This document shows, one piece after another, positions 51,910 to 61,189 of a stretch of DNA of 64,000 nucleotides (positions are counted from its first letter, which is position 1; every line of letters starts with the position of its first letter). A program made the translations under genes and the position numbers. The stretch comes from JANNYA01 sp031409855 (GTDB lineage: Bacteria; Pseudomonadota; Gammaproteobacteria; Xanthomonadales; SZUA-5). The stretch is from the NCBI GenBank assembly GCA_031409855.1, contig JANNYA010000066.1:1-64000 (forward strand). Reading direction: 5' to 3'. Under the pieces are notes generated by a model. That model ran no database searches, had not been told where the DNA came from, and saw nothing but the letters and a program-made list of their open reading frames with translations.

Positions 51910-54633
51910 ATGGCTGAGTTCGCAAAAGAAGTACTGCGCGTCAACGTCGAAGATGAAATGAAACAAAGCTACCTGGATTACGCGATGAGCGTGATCGTAG
52001 GTCGCGCACTTCCTGACGTTCGCGATGGTTTAAAGCCTGTGCACCGCCGCGTGTTGTTCGCGATGAAAGAGCTGGGCAATGATTACAACAAAACCCGCAT
52101 CAAATCCGCGCGCGTCGTCGGTGACGTGACCGGTAAATACCACCCACACGGCGATGTCGCGGTTTATGACACCGTGGTGCGCATGGCCCAGGATTTCTCC
52201 TTGCGTTATTTGCTTGTTGACGGCCAGGGTAACTTTGGCTCGGTCGATGGTGATTCCCCAGCGGCGATGCGTTACACCGAAGTGCGCCTGACCAAATTAG
52301 CCGCAGAATTGCTGCGCGATATTGACCGTGACACGGTGAATTTCAAACCGAACTACGACGGTACGCTGGACGAACCGACCGTGTTGCCAACGATGATTCC
52401 GAACTTGCTAGTGAATGGTTCGGCGGGTATTGCGGTGGGTATGGCGACCAATATTCCGCCGCAAAATCTAGGCGAAGTGATCGATGGCACGTTGGCATTG
52501 ATGCAAAACCCGGAGTTGACGGTCGATGAGCTGATGAAGTTTATTCCCGGCCCCGACTTCCCAACGGCCGGAATCATCAATGGCATTGCGGGTGTGGTGG
52601 AAGCCTATCGTACGGGCCGCGGTCGAATCCATGTACGCGGCCGCGCCGACATCGAGCGCGATGGCAACCGGGAGCAAATCATCATCACCGAGCTGCCGTA
52701 TCAGGTCAATAAAGCCCGGCTGATTGAGAAAATCGCCGAGCTGCACAAAGAAAAGCTGATCGAAGGCATCGCTGGCGATGGCCTTCGGGATGAGTCTGAC
52801 AAAGACGGCATGCGTGTGGTGATCGATGTGCGGCGCGGTGAAAATGCCGAAGTGCTACTGAATAATTTATATCGCCAGACGCAGCTGCAAACCGTGTTTG
52901 GTATCAATATGGTGGCGTTGGTTGGCGGCCAACCCAAAGTTTTGAACCTCAAACAAATTTTGGAATGCTTTATCGCGCACCGGCGCGAAGTGGTGACGCG
53001 TCGCACCGTATTTGAGATTCGCAAAGCCAGGTCGCGCGCGCATATTCTGGAAGGTTTGACCGTTGCGCTGGCCAATATCGACGAGATGATCGAGTTGATC
53101 AAAAGCTCGCCGACGCCGGTGGAAGCGAAAGAACGCATGCTGGCGAAAAAATGGTCTCCAGGATTAGTCGCAGCGCTGTTAAACGGTGCCAGCGACCGCA
53201 CCCGCCCAGAAGATGCGAAGTTTTATGAGGGTTTGAGCGAAGCGGGCTATCAGCTATCCGAGATTCAAGCGAAAGAAATCCTGGAAATGCGGCTCGCGCG
53301 TTTGACGGGTTTAGAGCAAGACAAGCTCAGCCAGGAATACCAAGAAATCTTGCGCCACATTTTGGAGCTGTTCCGCATTCTGGACGAGCCAGATCGCTTA
53401 AACGAAGTGATCACCGAAGAATTGAACGGAATCAAGACCAATTTTGCCGACAAACGCCGCACAGTAATCGAAACCTCACAAGCGGATTTGGAAGCCGAAG
53501 ATCTAATTAAGCCGGAAGATGTGGTTGTTACTTTGAGCCACGCCGGTTACGTCAAGCGTCAACCCTTGACCGCGTATCGCGCGCAAAAGCGCGGTGGTAA
53601 GGGACGCAGTGCGACGAATTTGAAAGAAGAAGACTTTGTCGAGCGGCTTTGGGTGGTCAACACGCACGACACGCTACTGACCTTTACCAGTGCTGGCCGC
53701 GTGTTTAAAACCAAGGTCTATCGTGTGCCAGAGGCCAGTTCGGGCTCGCGTGGACGGCCGATTGTGAACTTGATTCCGATTGAGCCGGGCGAGAAAATCC
53801 AGGCGATATTGCCGATTCGCGATTTCACCGACGATAAATCGATCTGCTTTGCCACGCGTAACGGCGTGGTCAAAAAGACGGCGCTGAGCTTTTTCGCGAA
53901 TGTTCGCAGCAACGGCATTCGTGCGATTGAATTTGATGAAGGCGATGGCTTAGTCGGCGTCGGCTTAACCGATGGCAACAGCGACATTATGCTGTTTGGT
54001 AGCAATGGCCGGGCAGTGCGTTTCAGCGAAGATGTGTTGCGCGAATTAGGCCGTACCGCGCGCGGCGTACGCGGCATGCGCTTTGATGATGATGGCAAGG
54101 TGGTGAGCTTAATCATCGCCGATTCGAAATTTGTCGCGGAAGACAACGACGGCGAAGAAGGCGATGCGGTTGAAGTTGCAGAAGTCGTTGACGGTGCTGA
54201 GGCAACAGAATTGCTGGATGCCGCCGGACCGCAAATCCTGACCGCCACCGAACGTGGCTACGGTAAGCGCACGCCGCTGCGCGCGTTCCCGCGCAAAGGC
54301 CGTGGTGGCAAAGGCGTGATCGCGATCAAGTGCAGTGATCGCAATGGCCCGCTGGTTGCGGCGATTCAAATCGATGACGTTGATGGGCTGATGTTGATCT
54401 CCGATCAAGGCACCCTGGTGCGCACCCGCGCTTCAGAAGTCGCCAAAGTTGGGCGCAACACGCAGGGCGTTACTTTGATGCGCATGGTGGATGCCGAGAA
54501 ACTTATTGGCATTGTGCGCGTCGACAAAGAAGAAGCGCCCGAGTTGGATGATGAGGCACCGCTGGCCTCCACCGATAGTGCACCGCCGTCAAACGCGCTG
54601 GATTTGAGCCCGGGCGGCGAACCTACAAGTTGA
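51910..54633 (+). CDS. gyrA: DNA gyrase subunit A
   Basis: 907 aa, GGAATT-type site before ATG 51910. The catalytic tyrosine is Tyr122 (AAMRYTE) and numbering matches Escherichia coli in this region. The quinolone-determining stretch reads HPHGDVAVYDTVVRMAQ: Val83 replaces the usual Ser83, while Asp87 is kept. The C-terminal pinwheel starts with a GyrA box QKRGGKG and contains an acidic insert (EDNDGEEGDAVEVAEVVDGA) between blades. It introduces negative supercoils with GyrB. No gyrB nearby. Confidence 0.97.
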   Translation: MAEFAKEVLRVNVEDEMKQSYLDYAMSVIVGRALPDVRDGLKPVHRRVLFAMKELGNDYNKTRIKSARVVGDVTGKYHPHGDVAVYDTVVRMAQDFSLRYLLVDGQGNFGSVDGDSPAAMRYTEVRLTKLAAELLRDIDRDTVNFKPNYDGTLDEPTVLPTMIPNLLVNGSAGIAVGMATNIPPQNLGEVIDGTLALMQNPELTVDELMKFIPGPDFPTAGIINGIAGVVEAYRTGRGRIHVRGRADIERDGNREQIIITELPYQVNKARLIEKIAELHKEKLIEGIAGDGLRDESDKDGMRVVIDVRRGENAEVLLNNLYRQTQLQTVFGINMVALVGGQPKVLNLKQILECFIAHRREVVTRRTVFEIRKARSRAHILEGLTVALANIDEMIELIKSSPTPVEAKERMLAKKWSPGLVAALLNGASDRTRPEDAKFYEGLSEAGYQLSEIQAKEILEMRLARLTGLEQDKLSQEYQEILRHILELFRILDEPDRLNEVITEELNGIKTNFADKRRTVIETSQADLEAEDLIKPEDVVVTLSHAGYVKRQPLTAYRAQKRGGKGRSATNLKEEDFVERLWVVNTHDTLLTFTSAGRVFKTKVYRVPEASSGSRGRPIVNLIPIEPGEKIQAILPIRDFTDDKSICFATRNGVVKKTALSFFANVRSNGIRAIEFDEGDGLVGVGLTDGNSDIMLFGSNGRAVRFSEDVLRELGRTARGVRGMRFDDDGKVVSLIIADSKFVAEDNDGEEGDAVEVAEVVDGAEATELLDAAGPQILTATERGYGKRTPLRAFPRKGRGGKGVIAIKCSDRNGPLVAAIQIDDVDGLMLISDQGTLVRTRASEVAKVGRNTQGVTLMRMVDAEKLIGIVRVDKEEAPELDDEAPLASTDSAPPSNALDLSPGGEPTS

Positions 54634-54671
54634 TGTTTAAGTAATGATCTAAATAAAGTTTTCGCTAAATG

Positions 54672-54782
54672 AACCGTTCGCGCCTTTAGCTTGTCGAAGG
54701 GCAGAGCCGTACAGTTCCTAACGAAGCTGTAGCGTCACGAAGACTGACGCTACATGCTTCGACAGGCTCAGCACGAACGGTT
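54672..54782. repeat. Nested inverted-repeat element (about 110 bp)
   Basis: Outer arms AACCGTTCG...CTTGTCGAAG (54672-54700) and GCTTCGACAGGCTCAGCACG then AACGGTT (54756-54782) are inverted copies of the dispersed 'TTCGACAGGCTCAGCACGAACGG' type, and they enclose a perfect 10-bp hairpin TGTAGCGTCA (54728-54737)/TGACGCTACA (54745-54754). Probably a REP-pair or miniature mobile element. It lies in the 240-bp gap between gyrA and the protease gene. Confidence 0.75.
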
Positions 54783-54873
54783 TCCAGGATGATTGCCGCT
54801 TGTTAGCAATTCTGATTTGCCAATGATTTGCCAAAGCGGAACCGAAGTTTTCTTAAAGAGTAAATGCAATTTT

Positions 54874-56949
54874 ATGAGTAAGGTTTTGTTCCAGGCAGCG
54901 ATATTTGCCAGTGCGGTTTGCCTTATGTCGATGCAAAGCATCGCTGCCCTGGCGTCAGCGTCAAAGGCATCGATGTCGCCTGCGCCATCAATGACTTTGG
55001 CACGCGACGCGGTGTTGCCGCATGTGGTGTCCATTTTGGTGGTGCGCGAGGACTTTTCCGGTGGCGAAGCTCGGCTGTCGCTTTCCGGTGGCACCGGCAC
55101 CATCATTCGGGCCGACGGCTACATTGCCACCAACGCACATGTCACCGAAAGCGGACAGCGTTTTCGCGTGGTGCTCAACGACCAGCGTGAATTTCCGGCA
55201 AAACTGATCGGCACCGACGCGGTTAGCGATTTGGCGGTGCTAAAAATTGTTGCGCCTCCTGGCACGGTGTTTGGCTTTGCCAGCTTTAGCGCCAACGTCA
55301 GCGATTTAAAGCCGGGCGATACCGTGCTGGCAATGGGCGCGCCCTGGGGCATGCGCGATTCAGTGAGCGCTGGCGTCATCAACAACGTCAATCGCTTAAT
55401 GGTCAGCTTGTTTGAAGACGAGGCCGATTACGAGCAAAGCCTCAACGAAAGCCAAGCCACGGCACGCTACTATGCTTGGATTCAACACGACGCCTCGATT
55501 TCCCCCGGAAATTCAGGTGGGCCGCTTGTGGATCTGCACGGGCGAATTGTTGGCGTTAACACCCGAGGTAACGTTTTCGGTGGCGACATGGCGTTTTCCA
55601 TTCCTGCGCCGATAGCACGCAGTGTGGTTGATACCTTGATCGCCAATGGCAAAGTCACGCGCAGCGATTTTGGTTTTGGCGTGCGCAGCTTGCGTGGCAC
55701 TGGGCTTGCGGCTGGCGCATTGATTAGCGATGTCGATCGGGGTTCGGCGGCAGATAAAGCCGGCCTAAAGCCCGGGGATCGTTTGCTTAGCCTGGATAAC
55801 GTTGTGGTCAATTTGTTGGAGCCGGAAGCCATCCCTAGTTTTCGCCGCGAATTGACAGAGCGCAAGGTTGGCGCGACGCTGGCGATGCAAATAGATCGTG
55901 AAGGGCAAAAGCGCACAATCAACGTGCTTTCGATTGAACAACTCGACGCCAAGCCGCGCGAAATCGAAATTCCGCATTTCGGCGTCAGCGTGATCGAAGT
56001 GACAGCCAACGTCGCGCGTGCGCGCTACTTAGAAAGCACCGACGGCGTGCTGGTGCAGGGTTTGCGTACCGGTGGCCCGGCCGCAACCGCACAGCCTGCA
56101 ATATTGGCTGGGGATCGTATTACTAGCGTGAATGGGCAGCTCGTCAAAACACTCAGTGATTTTGAACGCTTGGCCGGAACCCTGGCGGATGGCGCGGAAA
56201 CTGGCGTGCCACTGACGATTAGCTTGAATCGGCGCGGTCAAAGCCTTTTGGCGCTGATCACCCCGGCGCCAAAACGCCTGATTCCACCGGTCAATCCTGA
56301 ACTTGATAAAGCCTGGGCGGGCTGGGAAGTGCAGCCGGTGCCAAGCACTTTGGCGGCGCAGTTGCAGCTTGCTGAAGGTGGGTTTCGGGTCACGCGGGTC
56401 TATCCAAAGGGCCCGGCCATGGCCGCGGGCATAAAAGTGGGTGATCTGATTACCGCCACTGGCGATAACCCAGTCAAGCCCAGCGGACTTAAAGAAACCA
56501 GCGCGCTGGATTTGCGCGTGCGCAACGCCGAGCGTAATCAACTATTTGCAGTAACGGTAATGCGCGGCGCTAAGCCGATGGCGTTCAATTTAAATTTAGT
56601 TGAAGAACCCAAGCCAGCCGAAAAAACGGATCGACTATGGAACGACACGCTCAGCGTCACCCTGCGCGCGATTACTTTTTATGATCGTATCGAGCGGCAA
56701 CTAAGCGAAGATCAACAGGGCGTAATCTTAGAGCGCATCGAAAATGGTGGTTACGGTGGCTTGGCACATTTGCGCGAGAACGACTTGCTGGTGCGGTTAG
56801 GCGCGGTCGCGGTCACTGATCTTGCCGGCTTTGAAGCGGCCCTCACGGCTGCTGAAAAATCCGGTGTCGACAAATTAAGTTTCCTCGTGATGCGCGGCGC
56901 TGAGACGCGCTTGCTGTTTGTCGATGCGCCTTGGCGTGAGGTGAAGTAA
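54874..56949 (+). CDS. Do-like serine protease with trypsin and several PDZ domains
   Basis: 691 aa from ATG 54874 with AAAGAG upstream; the open frame reaches back to 54793. Signal peptide (about 1-27), trypsin-like domain with His89 (ATNAHVT), Asp119 (AVSDLAVLKI) and Ser214 (SPGNSGGPLVD), then PDZ-like modules at about 245-330, 370-440 and 490-560, with a further one near the end (HLRENDLLVRLGAV). Larger than DegP/DegQ (about 450-475 aa). Its stop and the next start share one base (TAATG), tying it to the pseudo-protease gene. Confidence 0.88.
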   Translation: MSKVLFQAAIFASAVCLMSMQSIAALASASKASMSPAPSMTLARDAVLPHVVSILVVREDFSGGEARLSLSGGTGTIIRADGYIATNAHVTESGQRFRVVLNDQREFPAKLIGTDAVSDLAVLKIVAPPGTVFGFASFSANVSDLKPGDTVLAMGAPWGMRDSVSAGVINNVNRLMVSLFEDEADYEQSLNESQATARYYAWIQHDASISPGNSGGPLVDLHGRIVGVNTRGNVFGGDMAFSIPAPIARSVVDTLIANGKVTRSDFGFGVRSLRGTGLAAGALISDVDRGSAADKAGLKPGDRLLSLDNVVVNLLEPEAIPSFRRELTERKVGATLAMQIDREGQKRTINVLSIEQLDAKPREIEIPHFGVSVIEVTANVARARYLESTDGVLVQGLRTGGPAATAQPAILAGDRITSVNGQLVKTLSDFERLAGTLADGAETGVPLTISLNRRGQSLLALITPAPKRLIPPVNPELDKAWAGWEVQPVPSTLAAQLQLAEGGFRVTRVYPKGPAMAAGIKVGDLITATGDNPVKPSGLKETSALDLRVRNAERNQLFAVTVMRGAKPMAFNLNLVEEPKPAEKTDRLWNDTLSVTLRAITFYDRIERQLSEDQQGVILERIENGGYGGLAHLRENDLLVRLGAVAVTDLAGFEAALTAAEKSGVDKLSFLVMRGAETRLLFVDAPWREVK

Positions 56950-57731
56950 TGGCTATTCGAAGCTTACTTAGCGCGGTTTTTTTGGCGGCCTTATTGCTAC
57001 CTACGTTTGTATCCGCAAAGGCAAAAGAAACCGAAGCACAAACCTATCAGCGCTTACTCGCCGACTACGGCCGAACCGTGGTCACGGTCAGCTATATCTT
57101 GAGTTTTGATGCCGCTGGCGGCGCCTCAGATCAACGCGCCCAAGGCGAAACCGAAGCGACGCTGGTTAGCGCTGATGGCTTGCTTTTGGTGCCTTCGGCC
57201 GTGCTCAACCCAACTGATATGTTTCAAAAAGTCTATCGCAGCCAGGGCGACGGCCAAGTTCCCAGCATGCGCTCATCCGAAATCAAAGTGCGCTTGCCCG
57301 GCTCAGATCAGCCGCTTGAAGCCGCCGTGGTCACGCAAGATCGTGATTTGGGTGTGGCCTGGCTCAAAATCAAATCACCGCCGAAAAACCTGCCCTTCGT
57401 CAATCTAGCAAAGGCGGTTGACCCCAATGTCGGCCAGCGAGCCTATGTCGTGGGCGTGATTGCCGAAGAGTTTGACTACGCGCCGTTTGTCGATGAAACC
57501 CGGATTCAGGGACGAATTGACGTACCGTACAAAGCCTTTATTTCCGATCAACCCGGCAAAATGCTGTTCGCCCGCGATGGCACGCCGATTGGATTTGCGG
57601 TGTTGCGCATTGATGGCACCTCCAACATGAGTGCCGGTGGCAACTACCGTATGTTTGCCACCGTCGTCGGTGGTGCGCGCCTGAAAGATTTAGACGCACG
57701 CGTACGCGTTTTGAGCGCCAAGCTTCCCTAA
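56949..57731 (+). CDS. Trypsin-fold protein lacking catalytic residues (pseudo-protease)
   Basis: 260 aa, signal peptide to about FVSAKA. The fold resembles the protease domain of the upstream gene: LVSADGLLLVPSAVLNP corresponds to the His strand but has Ser-Ala-Val where His is expected; VVTQDRDLGVAWLKI keeps the Asp; the GNSGG serine loop is replaced by ISDQPGKMLFARDGTPIGFA. Thus it is likely inactive and may bind or regulate the protease. It starts one base into the upstream stop. Confidence 0.65.
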   Translation: MAIRSLLSAVFLAALLLPTFVSAKAKETEAQTYQRLLADYGRTVVTVSYILSFDAAGGASDQRAQGETEATLVSADGLLLVPSAVLNPTDMFQKVYRSQGDGQVPSMRSSEIKVRLPGSDQPLEAAVVTQDRDLGVAWLKIKSPPKNLPFVNLAKAVDPNVGQRAYVVGVIAEEFDYAPFVDETRIQGRIDVPYKAFISDQPGKMLFARDGTPIGFAVLRIDGTSNMSAGGNYRMFATVVGGARLKDLDARVRVLSAKLP

Positions 57732-57765
57732 CCCGTCGCATTCCTGAACCTGTCTGCGCAAGTGG

Positions 57766-57793
57766 TTGAATTAGCAAATGATTTGGCTATGAT
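57766..57793 (+). promoter_or_regulatory. Candidate promoter for tRNA-Lys
   Basis: TTGAAT (57766-57771) and TATGAT (57788-57793) with a 16-nt spacer; the tRNA starts about 55 nt after the expected start site. Confidence 0.4.
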
Positions 57794-57852
57794 CCAAGGC
57801 CGCCAAACGCGCGGTTGGCTCTTGCAGAGGCAAAGAGTCAAACAAAACTAGT

Positions 57853-57928
57853 GGGCCGCTAGCTCAGTCGGTAGAGCAGCGGACTTTTAATCCGTTGGTC
57901 CCGAGTTCGAATCTCGGGCGGCCCACCA
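57853..57928 (+). tRNA. tRNA-Lys (anticodon TTT)
   Basis: 76 nt with encoded CCA. The acceptor stem GGGCCGC pairs with GCGGCCC, the D-arm is GCTCAGTCGGTAGAGC, the anticodon arm is GCGGA-CTTTTAA-TCCGT with anticodon TTT, and the T-arm is CCGAG-TTCGAAT-CTCGG. All stems pair. It is a single tRNA gene without neighbours. Confidence 0.98.
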
Positions 57929-58323
57929 TTTTAGTTGCATAAATTTCCTCGACGCCCCTAGGCTGTGCAAGGCCATGCACATCGTCAAGTTTTATTTCAA
58001 ACAGATCTTTTAACGGCAATTAAGCCCGTCCGTATAAACGATTTCTGTTGGAATTTTGTATTACAGCCGCCGAAATGCATTTACCTTAGACCTAGCTAAA
58101 GTACTGGCAAAGTACCGGCAAACTTTGTACTGGACTGCCGTTTGGCGACATCGATAGCGCTATTTTGAATGTTCCCGAGGCAGCACAAGGCGTTTAAGTC
58201 TAGGGCCAAGCTTAACGAATCCGGAGTTCGGTGTGGCAACAATCAAAATATCAAATTTTCCTTTGCCCCAACCGCACTAGCTTGCGATCATCGGCGGCTC
58301 GCTTTCGTTTGTAGAATTAACTC
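57929..58323. other. 395-bp gap before thrA, no feature found
   Basis: No convincing ORF, hairpin terminator, leader peptide rich in Thr/Ile or integrase-like remnant was seen, although the 3' end of a tRNA is a common attachment site. The ATG of thrA at 58324 has no clear ribosome site. Confidence 0.5.
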
Positions 58324-60807
58324 ATGAGTCTAATCGCACATAAATTTGGTGGCTCTAGCCTTGCCAACGCTGAGCGCATCGCTGCGGTGGTTGAGCTGAT
58401 GGCAGGGCGCGATAATGCCGCGCAGGTCATTGTTGTTTCTGCGATGCAGGGTGTAACGAATGCGTTGATTGCGTTGGCGGAAACGGCAGCCTCGGGTGGC
58501 GATGTCGACATTGGCCTGTATGCGCTCAAGCAGCAGCATGACAGCGCGGCGGTGGCCTTGCTCGGTACGCAAGCACACCTGGCACAAAGCGAATTTGCCG
58601 CGAAGTTCACCGAACTAGCCGAGCTCTTAAAAGCTTTACGCCTGCTGGGTGATGCGCCCAAAGGCGCGCTGGAGTTTATTTCTGGCTTGGGCGAGGTGTT
58701 TTCGGCGCACTTGGTGACTCTAAGTTTTCGCGTAAAAGGCTATGAAGCGCATTGTATTGATGCGCGTGAAATATTGCGGGTAGAGCACACGGAACTAGGC
58801 TGTCAGGTGCTTTGGCCCGAATCCGAAGCGCGCCTGGCCGCGTATTTGCGCGCGCAGTTTGCCGACGCCATCCCGAAACGCTTTGTCGTGACCGGATTTG
58901 TCGCGCGCGATCAAGCTGGGCGCATCACGACGCTTGGGCGCAATGGCAGCGACTATTCGGGCTCTATTTTTGCTGCCCTGTTTGACGCCGCTGAGCTGCA
59001 TATCTGGACCGATGTAGACGGTGTATTGAGCGCTGATCCACGGCAAGTGCCCGAGGCGCAGGTGCTATCGCACATGAGCTATCAAGAGGCGTTTGAGTTG
59101 GCTTATTTCGGCGCCAAAGTGATTCACCCGCAAACCATGGCGCCCGCCACGCGCAAGAATTTGCCGGTTTTTATTCGCAATACCTTCAATGCCACGCATC
59201 CGGGTACGCGCATTGATGCCAATCTCTCGCGTCAGCCGCCGATCAAAGGCATTACTACCATTGGCGCACAAGCGATGGTCACGATCGAGGGCGCTGGCAT
59301 GATTGGCGTGCCAGGTACGGCAGAACGCGTGTTTAGCGCGCTTAAAACTGCCGGGGTTTCGGTCGTTATGATCAGCCAGGGTAGTTCAGAGCACTCGATT
59401 TGCTGCGTGGTACAGCAGGCTGTGGCGGAAAAAGCCCAGCGCTTGCTCAGCGATGCCTTTGCGCGCGAACTCAGCGCGGGCGCGATCCAGAGTGTGTCCG
59501 CTGAACCCGGAATTGCCGTGTTGGCCGTAGTTGGTGATGGCATGGCGGGTGTTCCCGGCGTCGCGGCTCGGCTGTTTGCCGCTCTCGGGCGCGCGCGCAT
59601 CAATGTGCGCGCGATTGCGCAGGGCAGCTCAGAGCGCAATATCTCGGTCGCGATTCGCGAAGTGGATGCCACCCGCGCGTTGCGAGCGGTACACGCCGGA
59701 TTCTATTTGTCAGCGCAAACGCTGAGCGTGGGTTTGATCGGCCCCGGTCAAGTCGGGCAAGCCTTATTGAAACAGATGTTTGACGCCAGCCCGAGGCTGC
59801 GCGCGGGCACGAATTTAGATTTGCGCATTCGCGCCATCGCTGGCAGTCGTAAAATGGCGCATTCGGATCTTGGTTTCGCCTCCGATAGCGATGCCCTCAG
59901 CGCCTATCAACAAAGCGATACCGCGCTTGAGTTAGATCAGTTCGCCGATTCGGTATTAGCCGAACATCTGCCGCATGCGATGATCGTGGATTGCTCCGCC
60001 TCCGATGCGGTCGCGCAACATTATGCTGGCTGGCTGGCGCGCGGCATCCACGTGGTTACCCCGAATAAAAATGCCGGGTCCGGCGATCAGCAACGCTTTG
60101 ATTTGATTCGCGCCAATGCCGAGCAAGCAAAATTTCGCTATGAAGCCACGGTGGGTGCGGGCTTGCCGGTGATTTCCACCCTGCGTGATTTGCTCGATAC
60201 CGGGGATCAAATTGCGTCCATCGAGGGCATGTTTTCTGGCACGCTGGCGTATTTGTTCAACCGCTTCGACGGCAGCTTGGCATTTTCGGCGCTCGTCAAT
60301 GAAGCGAAAAAACTGGGATATACCGAACCGGACCCTAGAGATGACTTATCCGGCAAAGACGTCGCGCGCAAGCTAGTGATTTTGGCGCGGGAGATGGGTT
60401 TAAAAGTTTCGCTGATTGATGTCGAAGTGGAATCCTTAGTGCCCGCCGTGTTGGCAGATGCTTCGGTTGAGGAATTCATGCGCCGCTTGCCGGAATTTGA
60501 CGCACCCATGCAGGCCAAGCTTGACACAGCACGCGCAAACCATTCGGTGCTGCGCTTTGTTGCCAAGTTGGTGCCACCCTTACAGCCTGGTGCTCGCGCC
60601 AAATTGACGGTTTCCCTGCAAAGCCTGCCGAACACGCACGCCTTTGCGCATGTGGCGCTGACCGACAATATCGTGCAGTTTCAAACCGCGCGCTATTGCG
60701 CCAACCCGCTGATCGTGCGCGGCCCGGGTGCAGGCCCCGAAGTTACGGCAGCAGGTGTTTTTGCCGACGTGCTGCGGATTGCCAGTTCGCTGGGTGCCAA
60801 GCTCTAA
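58324..60807 (+). CDS. thrA: Bifunctional aspartokinase / homoserine dehydrogenase
   Basis: 827 aa. N-terminal aspartokinase (HKFGGSSLANAERIAAVVEL, FVARDQAGRITTLGRNGSDY, WTDVDGVLSADPR), two ACT repeats in the middle (about 310-460), then an NAD(P)-binding homoserine dehydrogenase (SVGLIGPGQVGQALLKQM, ANKN-like PNKNAGSGDQQ, GAGLPVISTLRDLL, EPDPRDDLSGKDVARKLVIL). It catalyses the first and third steps from aspartate to threonine/methionine. thrB and thrC do not follow. Confidence 0.95.
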   Translation: MSLIAHKFGGSSLANAERIAAVVELMAGRDNAAQVIVVSAMQGVTNALIALAETAASGGDVDIGLYALKQQHDSAAVALLGTQAHLAQSEFAAKFTELAELLKALRLLGDAPKGALEFISGLGEVFSAHLVTLSFRVKGYEAHCIDAREILRVEHTELGCQVLWPESEARLAAYLRAQFADAIPKRFVVTGFVARDQAGRITTLGRNGSDYSGSIFAALFDAAELHIWTDVDGVLSADPRQVPEAQVLSHMSYQEAFELAYFGAKVIHPQTMAPATRKNLPVFIRNTFNATHPGTRIDANLSRQPPIKGITTIGAQAMVTIEGAGMIGVPGTAERVFSALKTAGVSVVMISQGSSEHSICCVVQQAVAEKAQRLLSDAFARELSAGAIQSVSAEPGIAVLAVVGDGMAGVPGVAARLFAALGRARINVRAIAQGSSERNISVAIREVDATRALRAVHAGFYLSAQTLSVGLIGPGQVGQALLKQMFDASPRLRAGTNLDLRIRAIAGSRKMAHSDLGFASDSDALSAYQQSDTALELDQFADSVLAEHLPHAMIVDCSASDAVAQHYAGWLARGIHVVTPNKNAGSGDQQRFDLIRANAEQAKFRYEATVGAGLPVISTLRDLLDTGDQIASIEGMFSGTLAYLFNRFDGSLAFSALVNEAKKLGYTEPDPRDDLSGKDVARKLVILAREMGLKVSLIDVEVESLVPAVLADASVEEFMRRLPEFDAPMQAKLDTARANHSVLRFVAKLVPPLQPGARAKLTVSLQSLPNTHAFAHVALTDNIVQFQTARYCANPLIVRGPGAGPEVTAAGVFADVLRIASSLGAKL

Positions 60808-61089
60808 ATGCAGTGTCGTGCGGCGTGCGCGGCGTGCTGCATTGCGCCGTCGATCTCAAGTCCGATTCCCGGGATGCCAAACGGCAAACCGCCTGGAGTG
60901 CCTTGTGTGCAGCTAAACGCACAGCTGGGCTGTATGCTTTTTGGTAAGCCGGAACGCCCAGCAGTTTGCGTATCGTTGCGCCCTGAAGCGTTGATGTGCG
61001 GCAGTACTGCCGCGCAGGCGCATCAGTTTTTGGCAGCATTAGAGCGCGCGACGCAGCCCGCAATGCAAATCCGAATAAATGTAGCGTAG
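60808..61089 (+). CDS. YkgJ-family cysteine-cluster protein
   Basis: 93 aa whose ATG follows the thrA stop with no gap. The family signature is clear: CRAACAACCIAPSISSPIPG, PNGKPPGVPCVQL, CMLFGKPERPAVCVSLRP and MCG, with the eight-cysteine zinc/iron-binding pattern. Function unknown in general. Translational coupling to thrA is suggested by TAAATG. Confidence 0.88.
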   Translation: MQCRAACAACCIAPSISSPIPGMPNGKPPGVPCVQLNAQLGCMLFGKPERPAVCVSLRPEALMCGSTAAQAHQFLAALERATQPAMQIRINVA

Positions 61090-61189
61090 CCGCAAAAACG
61101 CAAATTTGTTTGAGGCTTAAGGCTTACACTTAAATCAAATAGTGCTTTTTTATTTAACCGCGTAACGAAATTTTCCGGGCGTTCACCTT

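Noticed and set aside
52353..54408. Long minus-strand ORFs opposite gyrA
   Set aside because: Antisense shadows with low-complexity Ser/Arg content and no domains.
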